In this document: positions 27,875-37,370 of the stretch, piece after piece
Numbering within the stretch: the stretch's first letter is position 1
Layout of the letters: every line of letters starts with the position of its first letter
NCBI RefSeq assembly: GCF_914271435.1
Contig: NZ_CAJZAI010000009.1
Span: forward strand, 173,504 to 237,503
Direction of reading: 5' to 3'
DNA from: Cupriavidus laharis
GTDB taxonomy: Bacteria; Pseudomonadota; Gammaproteobacteria; Burkholderiales; Burkholderiaceae
DNA: 64,000 nt
Position numbers and translations under genes: made by a program
Notes under the pieces: model-generated
Told to the model about the DNA's origin: nothing
The model's database searches: none
What the model saw: the letters and a program-made list of their open reading frames with translations, nothing else

Positions 27875-28537
27875 CTACACCATGTGGTGCTGCCGCATGT
27901 AGCGGTGCACGATCTCGATGCGCATGCCAGCATCGGGCAGCGCCATCAGCATCTGCTTGGCCTTCATCGGCACCGGCAGCAGTTCGCACAGGCGGTTGGT
28001 GACCCAGCTCGGGTCGTCCCACAGGTAGGGCTCGGCAAACGGCATGCGGTCGGGCTGCTCGGCATGCAGCCGCGTGACGATCCGGCGCAGTACCGACAGG
28101 CATTCGCCCAGCAGTTCGAGCTTGCAGTCGATGATGTCGGCAGGCAGCAGTTCGGCGCTGGCCACGATCAGCCCGTCGTCGCGCGTGCGATGCTCGAGCA
28201 CGCGGAAACGCTGGCGCCCGCGCGTTTCGATCAGCAGCACGCCAAGCTGTTCCATGTTGCAATCGACGATCTCGGCCAGGCAGCCGATCGATTCCGGCAC
28301 GGTTCCCTGGCCGGGGCGAGCCACTTCCTCGCCGCTGGCGATCAGGCACACGCCGAACGGCGCCGCATCGCGCAGGCAGTTGCGCACCATGTCCACATAG
28401 CGCTTCTCGAATACGCGCAACGGCAGGCGGCCGTCCGGAAACAGCACCGTATGCAGTGGGAAGAGTGGGAGGTTTTCCAGCGTCAGCGGCGTTGCGTCGA
28501 CGGGAGCGGTGTGGCGGAGAAGGTCTGTCGAGGACAT
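27875..28537 (-). CDS. LON substrate-binding domain protein
   Basis: A 220-residue stand-alone homologue of the N-terminal substrate-binding domain of Lon protease (PUA-like beta fold, residues about 20-215; NLPLFPLHTVLFPDGRLPLRVFEKRYV). There is no ATPase or protease domain. Such proteins are common in proteobacteria but their role is not established. The start at 28537 (MSSTDLLRH) gives a normal length. It is 24 bp convergent with mutY and downstream of rapZ on the minus strand. Confidence 0.88.
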   Translation of the reverse strand: MSSTDLLRHTAPVDATPLTLENLPLFPLHTVLFPDGRLPLRVFEKRYVDMVRNCLRDAAPFGVCLIASGEEVARPGQGTVPESIGCLAEIVDCNMEQLGVLLIETRGRQRFRVLEHRTRDDGLIVASAELLPADIIDCKLELLGECLSVLRRIVTRLHAEQPDRMPFAEPYLWDDPSWVTNRLCELLPVPMKAKQMLMALPDAGMRIEIVHRYMRQHHMV

Positions 28538-28648
28538 GCGATGGCTGGTGTTCCACTGGATCGGGGAAACCGGCCGCCGAATCGGGTGCGGCGGCCGCCA
28601 TGGCTGCCAGGGCCGGATAGGCCTGGCGGCACCGGCGGACTGCAACGG

Positions 28649-29533
28649 CTACGTTGCCGGCGCGAGCTCGCGGTGTCTCACCAGCACATTACCATGCGCC
28701 CGGAAATAGTTGGCAAGCCTTTCCGCAATATAGACCGAACGGTGCTGTCCGCCGGTGCAGCCGATGGCTACGGTCAGGTAGCTGCGGTTGTCGGCAATGA
28801 AACTTGGCAGCCACTTTTCCACATAGGCGCGGATATCTTCGGCCATCGCCAGCACCATCGGCTGGGCCTGGAGGAAGTCGATCACCGGACCGTCGCGGCC
28901 CGTCAGCGGGCGCAGTGCCAAGTCATAGTATGGATTGGGCAGGGAGCGCACGTCGAATACCAGGTCGGCATCGCTGGGCACGCCGTGCTTGAAGCCGAAC
29001 GACTCGAACAGCAGCGTCAGGTGCTCACTGTCTTCGCGGATCAGCTCCTTGATCCAGCTGCGCAGGGTATTGGTGCGCACGTTGCTGGTGTCGATGCGGT
29101 GCGCGGACTCGGCCAGCGGGCTGAGCAGTTCCCGCTCCATCTCGATGGCTTCCATCAGCGCCGTGTCATTGAACGCCGGTTCGCCGTCGGAGCCGGACGC
29201 GCCGTTGGTCAGGATCGACAACGGGTGCCGGCGCCGCGTTTCGGAGTAGCGCTGCACCAGTGCATCGGTGCTGGCCGTGAGGAACAGGACTTCAACCTGG
29301 TGGGTCCCGGCCAGCTCGCGGACCGTGTCGGGCAGGTGGTCCAGCGATTCGCGGCTGCGAATATCGGTGGCCACGCCAAGGTGCGTATAGCCTTCGGCGG
29401 CGAGGTAGCGGGCCAGGTCAGGGATGAATTGGGCCGGCAGGTTGTCGACGCAGTAGTAGCCTGCATCTTCAAGCACGTTCAGTGCGACGGATTTGCCGGA
29501 GCCGGAGATGCCGGTGATGAGGATGATGCGCAT
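28649..29533 (-). CDS. rapZ: RNase adapter protein RapZ
   Basis: A 294-residue P-loop protein that in E. coli targets sRNAs such as GlmZ to RNase E and so controls amino-sugar synthesis. Walker A GISGSGKS is at residues 8-15, followed by [17 protein letters not shown], and the C-terminal domain has [17 protein letters not shown]. It is conserved beside hprK-ptsN-rpoN in beta-proteobacteria, which ties it to the nitrogen-PTS. The start at 29533 is set by [15 protein letters not shown]. Confidence 0.94.
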   Translation of the reverse strand: MRIILITGISGSGKSVALNVLEDAGYYCVDNLPAQFIPDLARYLAAEGYTHLGVATDIRSRESLDHLPDTVRELAGTHQVEVLFLTASTDALVQRYSETRRRHPLSILTNGASGSDGEPAFNDTALMEAIEMERELLSPLAESAHRIDTSNVRTNTLRSWIKELIREDSEHLTLLFESFGFKHGVPSDADLVFDVRSLPNPYYDLALRPLTGRDGPVIDFLQAQPMVLAMAEDIRAYVEKWLPSFIADNRSYLTVAIGCTGGQHRSVYIAERLANYFRAHGNVLVRHRELAPAT

Positions 29534-29641
29534 AGCATCGGAAGCATAGCATCCCGAAATGGCCACGTCATGACAGGGGCCTGCGCAAGGCAAAAATGGC
29601 GAACCGCGCGGTTCGCCATTCTGGTCAGGGACGGCTGCTGT

Positions 29642-29995
29642 TTACTTCGACAGGCATTCCTTCATGAACGCCTTGTACTCGTCGCCCTTCTTGCCCTTGC
29701 CTTCCTTGCTGCAGGCCGACATCTTTTCCTGCTGGGTCTTGGTCGGCTGCACGCCCTTGGCCGAAAGGCATTGTTTCATGAAGGCCTTGCGTTCGTCGCC
29801 TTTCTTGTCGCCGGCCTGCTCGTTGCAGTCTTTCATCTTCTGCTGCTGCGCGGTGGGAGCCTTGGCGGCGGATGCCGGCGCAGCCTTGGCCGGAGCGGCC
29901 GGCGTTGCTGGCGTTGCCGGGGTGGCCGGCTGGGCAAAGGCGCCAGTGGCCAGCAGCGGCGTCACCAGCATACACATCGCGATCAGTTTCTTCAT
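29642..29995 (-). CDS. psiF: PsiF repeat family periplasmic protein
   Basis: A 117-residue secreted protein: signal peptide MKKLIAMCMLVTPLLATGAFA, a Pro/Ala/Thr-rich spacer (PATPATPATPAAPAKAAPA) and two PsiF repeats of about 35 residues, each with the pattern QQ-KM-x-C-x10-DE-KAFMK-x-CL. The paired cysteines in each repeat could form disulfides. E. coli psiF is phosphate-starvation inducible; function is unknown. AGGAG precedes the start. It separates rapZ from hprK. Confidence 0.88.
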   Translation of the reverse strand: MKKLIAMCMLVTPLLATGAFAQPATPATPATPAAPAKAAPASAAKAPTAQQQKMKDCNEQAGDKKGDERKAFMKQCLSAKGVQPTKTQQEKMSACSKEGKGKKGDEYKAFMKECLSK

Positions 29996-30171
29996 GCTTG
30001 CTCTCCTGGCTGTGGAAAACTTCATGGCCGCTTTTCGCCGGCCGACGGCGGACGCAGCGGCTCCGGACTGGGCTCGATGCCCATTACAGCACAAAACGAA
30101 GGATGTCCCCACCGCGTTGACTTATTTGTCAACGCCAATGTAAGCAATTGAAAACGTGTCGCGATGCCCGA

Positions 30172-31143
30172 TCAGAGCAGGCGGCCCTGTCCGCGCGAGA
30201 CCGCGTCGGCCTGCATCGCGGCACGCTGGCGATCCATGAAGTCGCGCAGCGTGTCGATGCCGCGCAGGCGCAGGATGGTGTTGCGCACGGCGGCCTCGAC
30301 CAGCACGGCGAGGTTTCGGCCGGCCGCCACCTGGATCTTGACCATATGTATCGGCAGGCCCAGCACGTCGAGGTACTGCGAGTCGAGCGGCAGGCGTTCG
30401 AACTCGCCGTCGTTGCGGCGCACCAGCTGGACCACGAGCTTCATCTTCATCTTCCGCCGCACGGCGGTCTCGCCGAAGATGGTCTTGATGTCGAGCAGGC
30501 CCAGGCCACGCACTTCCAGCAGGTTCTGCAGCAGCGGCGGGCAGCGGCCTTCAATGAAATCCGGTCCCAGCCGCACGAAGTCCACCGCATCGTCGGCCAC
30601 CAGGCCGTGGCCGCGCGAGATCAGCTCCAGGCCGAGTTCGCTCTTGCCGAGGCCCGATTCGCCCATGATCAGCACCCCCATGCCGAGGATGTCCAGGAAC
30701 ACGCCGTGCATGGTCACGCGCGGCGCCGATATGCGGGACAGGTACAGCCGCAGGTGGTCGATTACCGCGGCCGACGAAACCGGCGTGGTGAACAGCGGCG
30801 TGGACGAGCGCGTGCAGCGCAGCTCCAGGTCCGGCGGCGGCTCCATGCCGTCGGCCACCACCAGGAACGGCGGCTCGAGCAGGATCAGCTCGCCCATCTG
30901 GCGCTTGCGGGTTTCGTCGTCCAGGCGCTGGTAGTAGGTGATCTCGGGCTTGCCCAGCACCTGGATCCGGTTCGGGTGGATCAGGTTCAGGTGGCCGACC
31001 AGGTCCGCGGCCGAGGTGGCCTCGCGGGCAAACTCCACGTCGAAGGCGCGGTCCGCACCCTCCAGGCCAGCCACCCACGAGAGTTTGATGTCGGCTGCGT
31101 TGTCGTCGAAGATCGACTGGGAGGTGACGCCGGTGAGTTCCAT
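30172..31143 (-). CDS. hprK: HPr kinase/phosphorylase
   Basis: A 323-residue bifunctional enzyme that phosphorylates and dephosphorylates HPr on the regulatory serine. The N-terminal domain is residues 1-125; the kinase domain has His146 (VTMHGVFLD), P-loop GESGLGKS (161-168) and the signature [16 protein letters not shown]. In proteobacteria HprK works with an incomplete PTS and PtsN. It lies 75 bp downstream of ptsN on the same strand. Confidence 0.96.
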   Translation of the reverse strand: MELTGVTSQSIFDDNAADIKLSWVAGLEGADRAFDVEFAREATSAADLVGHLNLIHPNRIQVLGKPEITYYQRLDDETRKRQMGELILLEPPFLVVADGMEPPPDLELRCTRSSTPLFTTPVSSAAVIDHLRLYLSRISAPRVTMHGVFLDILGMGVLIMGESGLGKSELGLELISRGHGLVADDAVDFVRLGPDFIEGRCPPLLQNLLEVRGLGLLDIKTIFGETAVRRKMKMKLVVQLVRRNDGEFERLPLDSQYLDVLGLPIHMVKIQVAAGRNLAVLVEAAVRNTILRLRGIDTLRDFMDRQRAAMQADAVSRGQGRLL

Positions 31144-31217
31144 GCGGTATGACTTTCGGGGCGGGGGCCGTGCCGGGCTTTACGGTTGCCCGGTCTGTTG
31201 CGAGCCCAGGGGGAGGA

Positions 31218-31673
31218 TCAGGGATGCCACTGCGTCAGGAGCTGATGGACCGCGTCGGGCGTGGCCAGCGTTGCCAGGCCTTCGCGCATGTCGCGATCCG
31301 ACAGGAGCTGGGCGATTTCGGAGAGGATTTCGAGGTGCTGCTGCGTGGCCTGTTCCGGCACCAGCAGGAAGATCAGCAACGAGACGGGCTTGCCGTCAGG
31401 CGATTCGAACGGGATCGGCTCGGCCAGCCGCATGAAGGCAGCCAGCGGTTGCTTCAGCCCCTTTATGCGCCCGTGCGGAATGGCCACGCCCGCGCCGAGG
31501 CCGGTCGAACCCAGCGACTCGCGCGCAAACAGGTTGTCGGTCACGGTTGCCCGCGCCACGCCATGGTTGTTCTCGAAGAGGAGCCCGGCTTGCTCGAAGA
31601 CGCGCTTCTTGCTGGTGACGCTGACGTCGAGGTTGATGTTGCCGGGTGGCAGCAGTTTGGCCAAACGATTCAT
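31218..31673 (-). CDS. ptsN: PTS IIA-like nitrogen regulatory protein PtsN (EIIA-Ntr)
   Basis: A 151-residue EIIA of the nitrogen PTS that is phosphorylated on His67 (GVAIPHGRI) and modulates potassium and nitrogen metabolism. The fold residues LASPINLDVSVTSKKR-like and LLVPEQATQQHLEILS are typical. The start at 31673 gives the standard length. It is between hpf-rpoN and hprK but separated from hpf by a terminator, so it probably has its own promoter; a TATAAT lies at 31777-31782 on the minus strand about 105 bp upstream. Confidence 0.95.
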   Translation of the reverse strand: MNRLAKLLPPGNINLDVSVTSKKRVFEQAGLLFENNHGVARATVTDNLFARESLGSTGLGAGVAIPHGRIKGLKQPLAAFMRLAEPIPFESPDGKPVSLLIFLLVPEQATQQHLEILSEIAQLLSDRDMREGLATLATPDAVHQLLTQWHP

Positions 31674-32055
31674 GGGCGATGCGAGGATTTCAGTTAGCAG
31701 GCAGATCGGACTGCTCAGCCCGGCAACGATGCGGGGCCGGGTTGCGGCGAGGCCATGGTTTGCGAGGCGTTCGGCCATTATAGAGCAGCGTCTCCCCTGT
31801 CCTTGTGCAATGCAGCGCCGGTTCCTGTATGTCCCGGCCCGTGGTGGTGCCGCCGCACTAGGGAAGGGCGGGGGCACCGGAGTTGCCACTGGCTATGTCT
31901 TGGACAGCATACACCGAGCCGCGCCAGTTGCGAACACCCGCGCCGTTGGCCCGCGAGACGTGGCCGGCAACAGACGCAAAAAAGCCGCGCTACATGGCGC
32001 GGCTTGCTTTTATCAGTCCTTTTTCAGCGGCCAGCCTTGCGGCTGGCAGACATGA
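31674..32055. other. ptsN: Intergenic region ptsN / hpf
   Basis: 382 bp without a convincing gene. It contains the hpf terminator (31978-32003) and, on the minus strand, a TATAAT hexamer (31777-31782) with no good -35 at the right distance. The rest shows no repeat or recognisable RNA. Confidence 0.5.
31978..32003 (-). terminator. Intrinsic terminator downstream of hpf
   Basis: Minus strand stem GCCGCGC / GCGCGGC with a 6-nt loop followed by six T's. Confidence 0.88.
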
Positions 32056-32406
32056 TCATTGCTGTAGTTGCGATTCGGCCATCTGGTACTTGACCGCTTC
32101 ACGGTCGTGGCCTTGGACACGGTCCTTGTAGCGAAGTACCTGGCGGTCCAGCTTGTCGACGAGTGCGTCGATTGCCGCATACAGGTCTTCGTGATGGGCT
32201 TCAACAAAGATGTCCTTGCCCCGGAGGTGCAGATTGATTTCCGCGTACTGCCGCCTGTCCTTTTCCTTGTGATTGTCGACTGAGAGTAGCACGCTGACGC
32301 CAATGACTTGATCGAAATGCCTGACGATACGCTCCAGCTTCGTTTCCACGTACTCACGCAGCGGGGGCGTGATGTCCAGGTGGTGTCCACTGATCTTGAA
32401 GTTCAT
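32056..32406 (-). CDS. hpf: Ribosome hibernation-promoting factor (short form)
   Basis: A 116-residue HPF/YhbH protein that binds the 30S decoding region and helps form inactive 100S ribosomes in stationary phase. [20 protein letters not shown] and [27 protein letters not shown] are family hallmarks. It is the short type, without the C-terminal dimerisation domain of long HPF. It follows rpoN by 49 bp, the conserved position. Confidence 0.95.
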   Translation of the reverse strand: MNFKISGHHLDITPPLREYVETKLERIVRHFDQVIGVSVLLSVDNHKEKDRRQYAEINLHLRGKDIFVEAHHEDLYAAIDALVDKLDRQVLRYKDRVQGHDREAVKYQMAESQLQQ

Positions 32407-32455
32407 AGCGCTTCTCCTTCTGAAAGAGCTGCACCAGGCAGGCGGTGCAACTCGG

Positions 32456-33934
32456 CTACAAAGTCTTGCGGAGATTGACAGCGGGGATCTTCAGGGCCTC
32501 GCGATACTTGGCGACGGTACGGCGCGCGACAACGAAGCCTTGTTCACCCAGCAATTCGGCAATTCGGCTGTCGGAAAGGGGACTCCTCGGGTCTTCGGCT
32601 CCTATGAGTTGCTTGATCAAGGCGCGGATGGCCGTTGATGAAGCCGCTCCACCTGTTTCGGTGGACACGTGGCTACCGAAGAAGTACTTCAGTTCGAAAG
32701 TACCCATCGGCGTTGCCATGTATTTATTGGTCGTCACCCGGGATATGGTTGACTCGTGTAATCCCAGTGTATCGGCAATCTCCCGCAAAACCAAGGGGCG
32801 CATCGCGATTTCGCCGTGCGTGAAGAAGTTCTTCTGACGTTCGACAATCGCCTGCGAAACGCGCAGGATCGTGTCGAACCTTTGCTGGATATTCTTGATC
32901 AGCCAGCGTGCCTCTTGCAGTTTCTGCTGCAGGCCGGCCGCACCGGATTCCCCCTTCGCGCCGCGCAGGATCTGCGCGTACATGTCGTTGATGCGCAGGC
33001 GCGGCATCACGTCGGGGTTGAGCTGCGCGATCCAGCCGCTGCCGCTCTTGCGCACGAACACGTCCGGCACCACGAAATCCGCTTCAGGCCGGCTGTAGGC
33101 GTGGCCGGGGTAGGGGGCAAGCGAGCGGATCAGCTCATGCGCGGCCTTGAGCGCCGCTTCGTCCACCTGCAATGCCTTCTTCAGGCGCGTGTAGTCGCGC
33201 ACGGCAAGCAGTTCCAGATGATGGGTGACGATCGACAGCGCCAGTTCCCGCTGTGGATGCTGCAGCCGGCGCAGTTGCAGGCTCAGGCACTCGGCCGCGT
33301 TGCGAGCGGCCACCCCGGCCGGGTCGAAGCTTTGCAGCAGCGTGAGCATGGCCTGCACTTCCTCGACCTCGAATTCGAGTTCCTCGGGTAGTTCGCTGCA
33401 GATTTCCTCTAGCGACGCGCCCAGGTAGCCGTCGTCATCGAGCGACTCGATCAGGAAGATCGCCAGGCCCTTGTCGCGCGCGGATATCTTGAGCGGCGTG
33501 AGCTGCTCCATCAGGTGTTCACGCAGCGTGGGCTCGGCATCGCGCAGCTGCATGGGCGTTTTCTCGTCGTCCTCGCCTTGCGGGCGCCGTGCGAAATCGT
33601 CCAGGCTCCAGTCGCTGCCGTAATCGTCGCCGCCGTTGTCGCTGTAGCTGTCGTCCTCGCCGCCCGCACTATTGGCATTCGCTTCGCCGTTGCCTTGCGG
33701 CTCGGCAGCTGCGGGCGCCGGGGCGCTTTGCAGGTTGACCGAGCCATCTGCCGCCACGCGCAGCGGGCTTTCGATCCAGTCGTTTTCGCGCTCCAGCAGC
33801 GGATTTTCCGTCAGTGCCTGCTCGACTTCCTGCTGCAGCTCCAGCGTGGAAAGTTGCAGCAGCCGGATCGACTGCTGCAGTTGCGGCGTGAGCGCCAGAT
33901 GCTGGGAGAGGCGGAGCTGTAGCGACGGTTTCAT
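32456..33934 (-). CDS. rpoN: RNA polymerase sigma-54 factor
   Basis: A 492-residue sigma-54 that needs AAA+ activators and reads -24/-12 promoters for nitrogen and other functions. The Gln/Leu-rich region I ([22 protein letters not shown]) is complete, followed by an acidic Gly/Asp/Ser-rich region II (about 65-120). The core-binding region III, the HTH and the C-terminal RpoN box [10 protein letters not shown] are all present. It is followed by hpf and preceded by lptB. Confidence 0.97.
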   Translation of the reverse strand: MKPSLQLRLSQHLALTPQLQQSIRLLQLSTLELQQEVEQALTENPLLERENDWIESPLRVAADGSVNLQSAPAPAAAEPQGNGEANANSAGGEDDSYSDNGGDDYGSDWSLDDFARRPQGEDDEKTPMQLRDAEPTLREHLMEQLTPLKISARDKGLAIFLIESLDDDGYLGASLEEICSELPEELEFEVEEVQAMLTLLQSFDPAGVAARNAAECLSLQLRRLQHPQRELALSIVTHHLELLAVRDYTRLKKALQVDEAALKAAHELIRSLAPYPGHAYSRPEADFVVPDVFVRKSGSGWIAQLNPDVMPRLRINDMYAQILRGAKGESGAAGLQQKLQEARWLIKNIQQRFDTILRVSQAIVERQKNFFTHGEIAMRPLVLREIADTLGLHESTISRVTTNKYMATPMGTFELKYFFGSHVSTETGGAASSTAIRALIKQLIGAEDPRSPLSDSRIAELLGEQGFVVARRTVAKYREALKIPAVNLRKTL

Positions 33935-34032
33935 GCGACCTATTTTATGCGCATCTTTCCGATGTTGGAACGGAAATTGCTATCGCTGATGCCGCCTGAT
34001 CGATTCTGCCGAGGACAGCTGCCGCCCCGGCT

Positions 34033-34833
34033 TCACATGCGGAAATTCTCGCCCAGGTAGACGCGGCGCACCGACTCGTTCGCGATGATGTCTTCGGGCT
34101 GGCCCGATGCGAGCACGGTGCCTTCGCTGATGATATACGCGTGGTCGCAGATGCCAAGCGTCTCGCGCACGTTGTGGTCGGTGATCAGCACGCCGATGTT
34201 GCGCGCCTTGAGGAAGCTGACGATACGCTGGATCTCGCCGACGGCGATCGGGTCCACGCCGGCGAACGGCTCGTCGAGCAGGATGAAGCGCGGCGACGAC
34301 GCCAGCGCGCGCGCGATCTCCACGCGGCGGCGCTCGCCGCCCGACAGCGACAGCGCAGGATTGTTGCGCAGGTGGGCGATCTGCAGGTCGTCCAGCAGCG
34401 TATCCAGGCGGGCGTCGATCTCGGCCTTGGGCAGCGGCTTGCCATTCACGATCTGGAGCTCGAGCACCGCGCGGATGTTCTCTTCCACGTTCAGCTTGCG
34501 GAACACCGAGGCTTCCTGCGGCAGGTAGGACAAGCCCATGCGCGCGCGCTCGTGGATGGCCAGGCCGCTGATGTGCTGGCCGTCGAGCACGATATCGCCC
34601 TCGTCCAGCGCCACCAGGCCCACGATCATGTAGAACGACGTGGTCTTGCCCGCGCCGTTCGGGCCGAGCAGCCCGACGACCTCGCCGCTTTTCACCTCGA
34701 GCGACACGTCCTTGACCACCGTGCGCGACCCGTAGCGCTTCTTCAGGTGGCGCACGACCATCGTGCTGCTGTCGGCACGGACGTCGTTGGCGGCGGAAGC
34801 GGGTGTGGGGGCGAGCATGGCGGTATCGGTCAT
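34033..34833 (-). CDS. lptB: LPS export ABC transporter ATP-binding protein LptB
   Basis: A 266-residue cytoplasmic ATPase that drives LPS extraction from the inner membrane with LptFG. Walker [10 protein letters not shown] is at residues 57-65, signature [15 protein letters not shown] and Walker [15 protein letters not shown] are intact. The first 25 residues are a non-conserved Ala/Thr-rich extension compared with E. coli LptB. It lies in the kdsD-lptC-lptA-lptB-rpoN order. Confidence 0.95.
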   Translation of the reverse strand: MTDTAMLAPTPASAANDVRADSSTMVVRHLKKRYGSRTVVKDVSLEVKSGEVVGLLGPNGAGKTTSFYMIVGLVALDEGDIVLDGQHISGLAIHERARMGLSYLPQEASVFRKLNVEENIRAVLELQIVNGKPLPKAEIDARLDTLLDDLQIAHLRNNPALSLSGGERRRVEIARALASSPRFILLDEPFAGVDPIAVGEIQRIVSFLKARNIGVLITDHNVRETLGICDHAYIISEGTVLASGQPEDIIANESVRRVYLGENFRM

Positions 34834-34862
34834 GGTGGCGGTGATGCGCTCGGGCGCGTGAT

Positions 34863-35513
34863 TCAGGGCTTGCTGGACGGCGCGGGCGCCGGTTTCAGGT
34901 CGAGCGGCGGGGCAGCGGCTGCACCGCTCGCTTCCTGGCGCGGCGAGAGCACCGCGCGCACGCGTCCCGACGGGTTGCCGGCCGACGTGTTGTCGCCGCC
35001 GCCGGCGGCCGTGTAGAACTCGTTGCGGCTGTCATAGGTCAGTACCGCGCCGCGGATCTCGTCGACCAGCTTGGCGCCCTGCAGGCGCGCCATGCGCGCG
35101 TGGCCGATCAGCTTGGACACTTCCTGCTTGCCGTCGTATTCGATGCGGTCGCCCCAGCCGTCCATGTACTCGTCCACGCCTTCGCGCTTCTGGCGGATAT
35201 ACGCCTGCTTGCCGGCCTTGGCCGTGGCCACCGCGTACTGGTAGCCCTCGGGGTCGGTGCGGATTTCGGCGGCGTCGGACTTCAGTACCATGGTGCCCTT
35301 GGTCAGGACCACGTTGCCGGTCAGCGTGTAGATCTGCTTGACGTCGTCGTAGCTGGCGTTGTCGGCTTCCAGTACCAGCGGCTTGTCCCGGTCCGCGCGT
35401 TCGGCATGGGCGCCCAGCGGCGCCAGCGCCGATAACGCCACCAGTGCGGTGGCCACGGCCAGCAGCACCGGGGCGGCGCGCCGGCGGGACAAGGTCGTCA
35501 GGGAAGCAATCAT
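34863..35513 (-). CDS. lptA: LPS transport periplasmic protein LptA
   Basis: A 216-residue periplasmic bridge protein of the LPS transport machine. Signal peptide with cleavage near residue 37 ([13 protein letters not shown]), then the OstA-type beta-jellyroll ([32 protein letters not shown]). The C-terminal 30 residues are a Pro/Ala/Ser-rich tail not needed for the fold. Located 29 bp before lptB. Confidence 0.94.
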   Translation of the reverse strand: MIASLTTLSRRRAAPVLLAVATALVALSALAPLGAHAERADRDKPLVLEADNASYDDVKQIYTLTGNVVLTKGTMVLKSDAAEIRTDPEGYQYAVATAKAGKQAYIRQKREGVDEYMDGWGDRIEYDGKQEVSKLIGHARMARLQGAKLVDEIRGAVLTYDSRNEFYTAAGGGDNTSAGNPSGRVRAVLSPRQEASGAAAAPPLDLKPAPAPSSKP

Positions 35514-35600
35514 GTTGGCAAGGGTCGCAGGAAGGCGGAGATTCGGACGCGATGCTCAGGTTCGCGGTGCCGCCCCGTCGCGCGCGGGCGGCTGTTGTTG

Positions 35601-36227
35601 TCAGGATCCCGGAGTCCGGGTGGGTGCACCGGTGATAATGGTGCCGCGTACGTTACCCAGCAATTGTACTTCGCGGGTAACGTTGTTGAAGATCAGCCCG
35701 TTGGCGGTCATGACCGACGGGCCGCGCGTGAGCTTCACTGTCTTGTCGGTCTTGACGATGTCGTCATTGACCAGGACCTGGAAGTAGTCCGACGCGGCCG
35801 TCATCAGCGGGTCCTTGGCCGGATCGGCGCCCTGTTGCCGCTCGATGAAGCCATTGCCGTACAGGTCGATGACCGAGCCTTCGGCATTCATGCGGCCGAG
35901 ATCGGCGCGCGCGGTCACCGGCGGGCGGTCGGGCTCGTAGGCGCGCATGGCGGGACGGGTCACTTCGTAGGTCTGGTCGTCGTCGAAGTGGACCATCTTG
36001 TCGCCGGTGAAACGCATCTTGGTGCTGCCGTCCTGTGCGAGCTCGGTGGCCGAGAAACGCTCCATGTAGTAGTCGGGCTCGTGCTTGCGGACGGTCGGCG
36101 CCTTGGTGCCTTCCTGCTGCGAATTGATCTGCACCAGCCAGAACGTGCTGCCGGCCACCACTGCCATCAGCAGCAATGGCAGCAGCCGCAATGCGATCCC
36201 GGTGAGGGAGGACAGGAGAGCCTGCAT
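35601..36227 (-). CDS. lptC: LPS export system protein LptC
   Basis: A 208-residue inner-membrane protein with one N-terminal anchor (LLPLLLMAVVAGSTFWLV, residues about 16-33) and a periplasmic beta-jellyroll that passes LPS from LptB2FG to LptA. YMERFSATELAQDGSTKMRFTGDKMVHFDDD is characteristic. The start lies only 25 bp after the kdsD stop; the kdsC gene normally found between them is absent. Confidence 0.92.
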   Translation of the reverse strand: MQALLSSLTGIALRLLPLLLMAVVAGSTFWLVQINSQQEGTKAPTVRKHEPDYYMERFSATELAQDGSTKMRFTGDKMVHFDDDQTYEVTRPAMRAYEPDRPPVTARADLGRMNAEGSVIDLYGNGFIERQQGADPAKDPLMTAASDYFQVLVNDDIVKTDKTVKLTRGPSVMTANGLIFNNVTREVQLLGNVRGTIITGAPTRTPGS

Positions 36228-36252
36228 GGTCTCGTTGCGTGCTCGCCGGGGC

Positions 36253-37236
36253 TCAGATGACCTTGGCCCGGGTCAGGTCGTGGATATGCAGCGCGCCTAC
36301 CAGGCGCCCGTCGTGGTCGACCACCAGCAACTGGTTGATGCGGTTGGCTTCCATGACCTGCACGGCTTCGACGGCGAGCTGGTCTTCATGGATCACGTGC
36401 GGGTTACGGTGCATCACGTCGCCGATCGGCACGGTCTTCCAGTCGCGCGGGGTTTCCAGCAGGCGGCGCAGGTCGCCGTCGGTGAACACGCCGATGGCCA
36501 CGCCGTCCGGGTCCACCACGGCCGTCATGGCCATGCCCTTGCGCGTGATTTCCATGAGCGCCTGGGCCAGCGGCGTGTTTTCGCGGACCTTCGGCACGGC
36601 ATTGCCGGAGCGCATCACGTCGCGCACGTGGGTCAGCAGCTTGCGGCCAAGCGCACCGCCCGGGTGCGAACGGGCAAAGTCCTCTTCGCCGAAGCCGCGC
36701 GCATCGAGCACCGCCACCGCCAGCGCGTCGCCGAGCGCCAGCGCCGCCGTGGTGCTGGCCGTGGGCGCAAGGTTCAGCGGGCAGGCTTCCTTTTCCACGC
36801 CTGCGTCGAGATGCACGTCAGCGAGCTTGGCCAGGTTGGATTCCGGGTTGCCGGTGACGGAGATCAGCCGGGCGCCGATGCGCTTGACGATCGGGAGGAT
36901 CGACAGCAACTCGCCGGTCTCGCCGGAATTGGAGAAGGCGACCAGCACGTCGTCGCGCGTGACCATGCCCAGGTCGCCGTGGCTGGCCTCGGCCGGGTGC
37001 ACGAAGAATGCGGGCGTGCCGGTGGAGGCCAGCGTGGCAGCCACCTTGCGGCCGATATGGCCCGACTTGCCGATGCCCGACACCACGACGCGTCCGCTGC
37101 ACTGCAGGACGAGTTGCACGGCGCGTGCGAAGTCGGCGGTCAGGCGCCCGGAAAGTGCGGCGACCGCGTCGGCTTCAATCTGGAGGGTACTGCGGGCGAG
37201 CCGGAGTGCTCGATCCGCATCGAAATTGGCTATCAT
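36253..37236 (-). CDS. kdsD: D-arabinose 5-phosphate isomerase
   Basis: A 327-residue SIS-domain isomerase that interconverts ribulose 5-phosphate and arabinose 5-phosphate, the first step of KDO synthesis for LPS. The SIS domain (about 40-180; GRVVVSGIGKSGHIGRKVAATLASTGTPAFFVHPAEASHGDLG) is followed by two CBS domains (about 205-325). The start at 37236 (MIANFDADRAL) is preferred to one six codons upstream. It is divergent from the Kef-type exchanger. Confidence 0.93.
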   Translation of the reverse strand: MIANFDADRALRLARSTLQIEADAVAALSGRLTADFARAVQLVLQCSGRVVVSGIGKSGHIGRKVAATLASTGTPAFFVHPAEASHGDLGMVTRDDVLVAFSNSGETGELLSILPIVKRIGARLISVTGNPESNLAKLADVHLDAGVEKEACPLNLAPTASTTAALALGDALAVAVLDARGFGEEDFARSHPGGALGRKLLTHVRDVMRSGNAVPKVRENTPLAQALMEITRKGMAMTAVVDPDGVAIGVFTDGDLRRLLETPRDWKTVPIGDVMHRNPHVIHEDQLAVEAVQVMEANRINQLLVVDHDGRLVGALHIHDLTRAKVI

Positions 37237-37370
37237 GGCGTCGAAGTATACCAACGAATGCGGCGACGCCCGGGCTGTCCTGGCGACCGTCGTGCTTGCC
37301 GTGTTCCCCCGGCAGGGCGCCCTGCCGGGGCACAGCCGGCCCGCCCTGTCGGTTCATCCTGAGCGTCCTG

